NCBI GenBank assembly: GCA_002633005.1
Contig: NMRA01000075.1
Span: 361,950 to 425,949 of the forward strand
Reading direction: 5' to 3'
DNA: 64,000 bases
Source: Phoronis australis
Lineage: Eukaryota; Phoronida; Phoronidae
The stretch's first letter is position 1. Each line of letters begins with the position of its first letter. The notes under the pieces are model-generated. The model was not told the origin of the DNA. It saw only the letters and a list, made by a program, of their open reading frames with translations, and ran no database searches. The translations under genes were made by a program, and so were the position numbers. Below, in pieces: positions 35,247 through 64,000 of the stretch.

Positions 35247-35468
35247 ATGCCTCTTTGCGTGGTGTGCGGGTGTAGCAATGTCAGCGGCAATGGGATACAT
35301 TTGCACAACTTCCCCACCGATCACGCCGTGTGCCGTGCGTGGAATAGATCCGTATCCACGACAAGGCCTGGCGACAAACTTTCCCGATCGGCAAGATCTA
35401 ATTTAGGCTTGGTGCAAAGCTGTATACAAAATCTACAGCTTCGCGTCGATGTGGGTAAAAAGGACTAA
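35247..35468 (+). CDS. THAP-like N-terminal fragment
   Basis: From ATG 35247 the frame reads MPLCVVCGCSNVSGNGIHLH, NFPTDHAVCRAWNRSV, then STTRPGDKLSRSAR. The start (M-x2-C-x2-C-x-CSN), the FPxD and the following W match the first half of a THAP domain. The Cys-x2-His half is absent, and the frame runs into unrelated residues before a stop at 35466. It may be a first exon with an unrecognised donor, or a degraded transposon remnant. It is 290 bp from the other THAP element but in different sequence. Confidence 0.5.
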   Translation: MPLCVVCGCSNVSGNGIHLHNFPTDHAVCRAWNRSVSTTRPGDKLSRSARSNLGLVQSCIQNLQLRVDVGKKD

Positions 35469-35660
35469 ATAAAATCTGACGCAGAAATAGTGTCATTAAA
35501 AGCTGCACCGCTTTTTGAGTAAACCAAACTATTTACCGGTGTTGGAAGAATTCTAGGCCTACCGCTCATCAGCTACTGCTAAAATTGAAGTGCGCTCTTG
35601 GGAGTCGGCGTTTGGCGATTACGTCACCTGACCTGAACAGTTCCTTTTCAACCCGCCTCC

Positions 35661-35801
35661 CGTTCAGTAACGCTAGGACCTAGCTTAAAAGCAAGACTTT
35701 GCGAGATTACGCGAGATATTACCGTGTATTTTAGATGAGAGCACGTGACCTTGACTAGCTTTTGGCTAGGTCCTAGCGTAGGTCCTAGCATCTACTGAAC
35801 G
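35661..35801. mobile_element. Hairpin MITE, GTTCAGTAACGCTAGGACC family, copy 1
   Basis: A 141-bp element. The left end CGTTCAGTAACGCTAGGACC and the right end are inverted repeats of about 40 bp with mismatches. The core contains AGCAAGACTTTGCGAGATTA and GCGAGATATTACCGTG. A second copy lies at 51481-51632 in opposite orientation. No coding capacity. Confidence 0.85.
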
Positions 35802-38800
35802 CACGCCCGGTTTATTCTTCTATCAACTGTTCTTTGCTGCCACGAGGTTGCGTACTGTCACAGCGATCGCTTGTCGGAACTGGTCTCATTTCGTTACAAG
35901 TTATTAGCATTTTTAAGACCAACAAACCGAATTTAGAACAAACTTTACTGCTGCGAAGCTGTTATCATGTCCCAAAAGTAGTCACAAAATTTTAGTACGG
36001 TGCGTGCGCGTTTCACGAGAGTAGTGTTTCAAAAAGACAACAGACTTTCTTTGTTTGAAAACTCAAAAGGCCGAGAGTAATGCTAGAAAATGACGTTTAT
36101 TAGATTGTTCTTTCCTGAAACGACTGGCACTGAACAGGCAAGGTGAGTGTCCAAATTGCCTCCCAGATTTTGCATGCACCCCGGTCGTCAGTCGTTGGCT
36201 CTGCGATTTAAGTTTCACGACGAGTTGACTAACACAACTCATACCCGATAACCTTCAAACAGTTAGCTGGTTGGCTACAAAAAATCTGCAGTATGCACTT
36301 CGACGTTTCGTGTCACGTACTGTTCCGGCCCAGATTATAGGGAATCCGGCCCAAATCCGGAATATTCTGTCTGTTGGGTCGTTCCCGTAGGCCTAACGGA
36401 ATTCTGATACTGAATTTAAAACGTTCAATTGATTACAAATTCTTATGACTGGGTATGTTTTCATGGAAATACAGACTTTTTTCGTAGTTTTGATTTATTA
36501 CAGACACGCACAATGTTGTGTTGCTATTAAATTTTCAATTTTTTTTAGCTTTACCGATTACGTGTTGCAGCATTTCTAGGCGACTTATTTTGAAAATTGA
36601 GTTTATAATATAAAATTTTCAATGAATTTGAATATAGTTGCATTGTACGAAAAGATCATGCTGATATGTGCTGTAAGCCTAACGTTTCTAAGTATTTTGC
36701 ACCAAATTAAATGGCCTGTTGTCGTCTATACCCATACGGGACACACACTGGACAGCCGTCCGTATTGGAATCGCGCAGCGTTCACACCTTCGGCTTCAAA
36801 AAGACATGAATGAAAAGTTACTAACATCAAAGTTTTTGTATCAAACAAATCACACTTTATAATAAACACTGGGAAATTGCTGATAACAATTCAGACGAAG
36901 CGTTTTGTTTTTCCGGCTGTTTCGACGGCACCAGTCACACTCCCGGGATTCCCATGCAGGCCCGTATTAGAATGTGTGCTAAATAATTGAATATAAATTC
37001 TAAAGGTAGTGAGTTTGATTAATTTTAAAATTAACTGACATGAAATGAAAAAAATAATGCGTTTCCTTGATTTTTCACGTATTTTGCACTAAATTAAAAA
37101 ACGAGTCATCTCTGGTTCCAATACTCTGGAGACACGGTGAAAGCCAAATTCGTTGTAACGATGATGTCATACATGTAGACTTCGATTAGTGCAAACGCCG
37201 TCTAAGTTTTTTTGGCGCTAAATGGTGTTCGTGATGGGGCTACTGTATTGTCGAAGGCCTACTTAATTGACGACTGGGGTATGCTATGACACAGTATTTT
37301 GATGTTTTTTATCAATAAATGTATTTTAGATGTAAAAAGAGTCACTTTGGCACCATACTTGGCCTTTAAGTTCACTTCTTGGACCGAACGTGGGTTTACA
37401 ACCGCTTTAAGGGTTACAAAAATAGTTTGGCCCTGGCGTCTGCATTTAAGATGGGACCCAAGTTTTGCGCAAGACAAAAAAGCAGTAGCTTACTGAATAG
37501 TCCGGCACGGCTGGGCACTAAATGACCGTATGAAAACGAGTTTTGACTAAGCGTAGGTGTGTGGATGGTGATCTGTAATGGTTAGGCGATGATTCACGTA
37601 ATGTTCAAGTACGATAACATATGTTTGTTTAGTAAAGTTACGCCTAGGCCTACAGGTTCTATATCATCGCCCTTGAGTTAGCGTACACAACGAAAATATC
37701 TACATGCTCCAGGCCTGGAATTTGGTCCCCATGTATGGAGTATACACGTAGTTTCGGCGTGCGTGTGAAATTTAGGGGTGTCGACATGACCTTTGTATCA
37801 CAAGTTTGGTGTTTGCTGCTCCGGGATTGGTGTTAAGGGGATTGCATGTGAAATGTAGAGGCGACGCCATGGAATCCTTTTCACCCTCCTCAATACCCGA
37901 GGTGTTGAGATGAATTTAAACATACGTATATTACAAAACGTAAAATGGCGCAACATAGTACGACCTCTGGCACACGATTAAGTTCCCATTATTCTAAGTT
38001 GTCGAGTGTCCAAATATGAGTGCGTTTTTTCAACAATGATCCGATTTTATCATGACGCATGGGCTCAATTATCGCAGTACACGTGTGTGCAGATAATAGA
38101 ACCTTATTCCAATGCCTGCAGAGTTATATAGTAACCACAACTTGACAAGGAGCATGTAGATTGGTAAATATAGTTACGAGGAATTTTGCTTATAATCAGT
38201 AAAATGACCTTGCAATCACGCATTTCTTCATTTTGGTTTTCTGTTCGGATGCTGGTCCCTTCCTACGGGACCCGATCAAAGTTAAAAAATAAATATGCCG
38301 TTTTTTAAAGTCCACACGGACATCTTTCTTCTAAAACTGTGATTGGACCCTCCTTTGCAACATTCTAGATCCTCCAGACCTGCTGGGACATTGTCGAATG
38401 AAATTTTAGTGAAGTTGTGTAAATGGGCCATTCGACTGAAAAATCATAACATTCGAAAATGCGTTCTTCTGTTGAGCCTCCAAGCTTCAAATTAACCTGC
38501 AATCCATCACAGCTAGATTACTCAAACAATATTTACCTTGGCTCTGGGACTTCTTATGTTGGACATTGGACTTTGCGTATCATCAACTGGGTTATTATTA
38601 GAGTTAATATTTGCTCTAAATGCTCCCCCATCTTCAATCCAAGCCAAATATAATGATGATGGGACTACGTCGTCTGCTACTTGTAAATGTGAAAATCAGT
38701 TATATTAAGGCCTCAAAATTTAAGACAAGTGCATGAACACGGATTAGTCGTACATGACCCCGAAAACTACTGTTCAGAGAGAGTAAGCACGACTTGGTAC

Positions 38801-38871
38801 GGACAAACGTTGTAAATCTCGTAATCCCATCAATCAGATGATGCAGACAGAATGATTGTCGGACACCAATA
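35802..38871. other. No gene recognised
   Basis: Only short ORFs on both strands, none with domain motifs or paired splice signals. AT-rich and presumably intergenic. Confidence 0.5.
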
Positions 38872-39062
38872 TTCAATTTTTACAAGCAAACCGTGACCAC
38901 AGCCGATTAGACATCATCACATTTGTATGTAAAACAAAACAGAACAACAGTTCACCTGTAGCTAAATTATTTTAGCTACAGGTAAACTATTGTTTTTTGT
39001 TTTACGGACAAATGTGATGATGTTTAATCGGCTATTGTCATGGTTTGTTTATAAGAATTGAA
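38872..39062. mobile_element. Near-perfect 191-bp hairpin (fold-back MITE)
   Basis: The arms (38872-38964 and 38971-39062) are reverse complements over more than 90 bp with only scattered mismatches, around a six-base centre. Ends are TTCAATTTTTA and the complement. Transcribed from either strand it would fold into a long stem. No coding capacity. Confidence 0.9.
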
Positions 39063-39694
39063 CTAGAAGCTGAAACAAAATGAGAGAAACTGATTCTTTA
39101 AACTAAATTCGTCCCCGTTTTGCTTGCGTGGTCAATAACGTAAAATATAGGTGTCTGACATAATCGTGAATTTCTTTGCAGTAAAGACAACATCCAAACT
39201 TTTCCTCCTACAAGTGTATGAACGTGATGGCTGCATATGCTCACGTAGTGTGTTTGAAGATCATCAAAATACTAGATTTGATAGTGAAATATTTTAAAAA
39301 CAATCCATAAAAACGTTTTTATGGAACAGTGCATTAAGGAAGTAGGCCTACTGTTAGTACATTTCGAATTTTCACAAGAAACCAAGTTTCTGTTGCGAAG
39401 TTACCAAATACGCCACTTTCCTGGAGTCCTATGTAACCTTTAATGTAGATACCTGAACCTTTTCGCAAAAGGTCACAGTTTATCACTGTACAGCTTATTT
39501 TCCAAGTCATGACTCATTGCCAGTTATTGTGATCAAAACTAGGGGTCAGGTTTTATCTGTATCAGTTGATGTTTACGTTGACCGCCTAATCAACATCAAC
39601 ACTGGAGGCAGTGGATTTTGAATGAACATTCCTTTGGCAGTACTGGTGCTGCACGTAGAAAAGCTTCGAGATACGCGCACAAAGGCACGATCAG

Positions 39695-39765
39695 AGCAGC
39701 ACTGATATAAGTGGAGCTACAGCCCCCCTCCCCCCAGCCCCCTATGGTGCGCCGCCCATGGTCCA
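39695..39765 (-). mobile_element. GC-rich MITE fragment (copy c, inverted)
   Basis: Reverse complement of the family at 5504 and 25214: CCATGGGCGGCGCACCATAG, then GGGGGCTGGGGGGAGGGG and GCTGTAGCTCCAC. The terminal CATGGGCGGC is intact at one end only. Confidence 0.7.
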
Positions 39766-41595
39766 AAACTTCTAGAAATCAGTTTGAAGTTGAGTTCCGA
39801 CGTTTCAAAAAGTCATAGTGCTGCGTACATGTATGAATAGCAGTAGACCCGTTCGGAAGCTACATGTAAGCGTGTAATGTTTCATGCCACATACTTTAAG
39901 CCATTAGCACTTGCTCCACTGTCAGTCGGATTATCTTCACACGGTATTTTATGTTTCAGGGAAAAAGCGATGCCAAGCGACCATTGCAGAGTTTCACAAC
40001 TTCTTCTGTTCGCGCGTCTCGTAAATTGTCCTTTTGCCGAGATACCTGTGAGCGGACCCACGAAAGCCACCACGAGGACCAGATGTTCTCGCTACATAAT
40101 GGTGACTGTATCATGGGTAATAAGGTGCGCGTTACTTGAAAATTCCCAGCGTTATGCGCTGAACGATTTCTGTTTGGTGACGTCGCAGTTCTCTAGACAA
40201 GTCTGGGCAGTTAGACTTAGATATTATAGCGTGATTGATTAGGCCTACAGAAACTGTGAAGACGTTTTTTTCTTATGTGTGCTCTGGTTTAAAAATTCTT
40301 AAATTGGTCTTCAAGCACCTAAAATATTGTTTTTCCCCGTTTTACCCCTGAATGGGTGAGCACAGGTTGTAACCGACCGGTGCTAATAGCTTTCGGTGCT
40401 AAGATAGACTGAAGACTGGTTCGAGTTCATGCGCGCACCCAGCCTAAAGATAGGAGCTCGAATTTTTGAGACTGAGGACATTTTACTAAAAAAACGGGGT
40501 ACGTTCAGAGCTATGAATTGCGCATCCGCCGAACTCCTGCCTTTTTAGTAGACTTTTGTGTCGTTTTCTTCTTTTTAGAACTTCTTTTCTCTGAGGTGGA
40601 CCTTTTTGCCCATTTCGCCAAACGGGGCGCTCGTTCGAGCACCGTTTTAAATCAATCATTCAAGAGGCATCATGTTGCTCAATTGTTTACTGAGAAGTAT
40701 TATTTTTTATTTTATTACGCAATCGTGTTTTAATACAGCATAAAACGTGTAAAGGGTGTTTCCATTTCGCAATATCATTTTTGTCATCTGTAGTGCAGTT
40801 GACAGGAAGCGTGATTGGTGACGTGCGGTTCTCCTGTTATTCCGGGGGGAGGTACTTGCTGCGGTGGCGTGTGTACGGGGTGTCCCGTTAATACGTGTGG
40901 GGTTTTCTTGACCAGATTTTCTACCAAAGCACGGTTTCTTGACTCAATTCTAATTCCCCACAATACGTATTGCACCCTAAAGAAGGCCTCATTTTTGCAG
41001 CAGGTTTTTGTATCGTATTCATGCATATGAAATATATGAGTGCGCTTAGTTTTAATTTTAAATCAATGATTAGTTTTTTTCATATTTTTATTTTGCTCTA
41101 GCATGATAATTACATGTCACATAAAACAATACAGTATACATTATTTGCAAAGAACAACATGAAATCACTAGTCAAGAAGTATCGTATTTTCTTCAGGATG
41201 TAATTTAATAAAGTTTATGAACATTTGGAAATTGAGATTTCCTTTAACAAACGTTTGGTTAAATATGTACTTTTTTGCTAGCATGATCAACAGATTGATG
41301 TTACAATTTTCCGACTGAATGTTTCCCAAAAACCAACAAAGACACTGTTATTTTGTAAAGTTTAATCAAAAGAAACGGTGGCCTTTTGTGGAAGTTCCCT
41401 AACAACGGGTCACTAGTAGAGTGCCCCCGAGAGCTCGAGGTTATCATGACGCCTTGTCTAATCTGACCGCGGTTGCTTGCTGAACAATGACGTGCGCATG
41501 TCAAATTTCGCAATCCCTGTTAACTAAATTTGAGCCACATATTACGACAGCGGACACTACTTAAGCAAGAACGCCGTCAAAGCCTGTCGCTTCAG
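39766..41595 (+). other. Upstream region of the nrf-6-like gene; no gene recognised
   Basis: ORFs of up to 121 codons (39877-40242) lack recognisable motifs. The frame of the nrf-6-like first exon is open for 22 codons upstream of ATG 41596. I could not identify a TATA box or other promoter motif with confidence. Confidence 0.45.

Positions 41596-64000
<22,405 letters not shown>

Overview
This 64-kb window looks like invertebrate animal genomic DNA. Genes are split into short exons with GT-AG introns, coding density is low, and old and young transposons lie in the introns. A cephalochordate such as Branchiostoma is my best guess, because of the fibronectin-type exon arrays, the nrf-6-type acyltransferase gene and the THAP-coding transposon. 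That is an inference from style, not a demonstrated match.

Layout. (1) About 0-24 kb, + strand: part of a gene with at least six single-exon fibronectin type III (FN3) domains, at 1.9, 3.6, 6.2, 10.0, 15.9 and 20.1 kb. Every exon is phase 1-1, and its introns are visibly paralogous. The array appears to have grown by copying a two-exon unit. Its introns hold two LINE 3' ends, a terminal-inverted-repeat (TIR) element with 85-bp arms, GC-rich MITEs, minisatellites and a long AT microsatellite. (2) About 24.5-27 kb: a tRNA-derived pol III sequence and two tentative minus-strand exons. (3) 27.86-31.34 kb, + strand: the last three exons of an unidentified gene with a charged, low-complexity middle and a helical C-terminus, followed by an 18-bp minisatellite. 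(4) About 32-41 kb: no host gene that I can support. It holds a 1.35-kb element with about 300-bp inverted repeats and a broken THAP-domain transposon ORF, a second THAP-like fragment, a hairpin MITE and a nearly perfect 190-bp hairpin. (5) 41.6-64 kb, + strand: a nose-resistant-to-fluoxetine (nrf-6)-like membrane acyltransferase gene. Fourteen exons (785 codons) can be joined with a consistent reading frame, and the 3' end lies beyond the window. Its 7.2-kb first intron contains a 4.1-kb TIR element, and other introns hold MITEs and a 44-unit CAG repeat.

The genes do not form a pathway; they are neighbours on a chromosome. The most informative signals are the modular FN3 exon duplication with an unusual conserved cysteine pair, the natural empty sites that date insertions relative to that duplication, and the family of inverted-repeat elements. 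I found no demonstrably new biological system.
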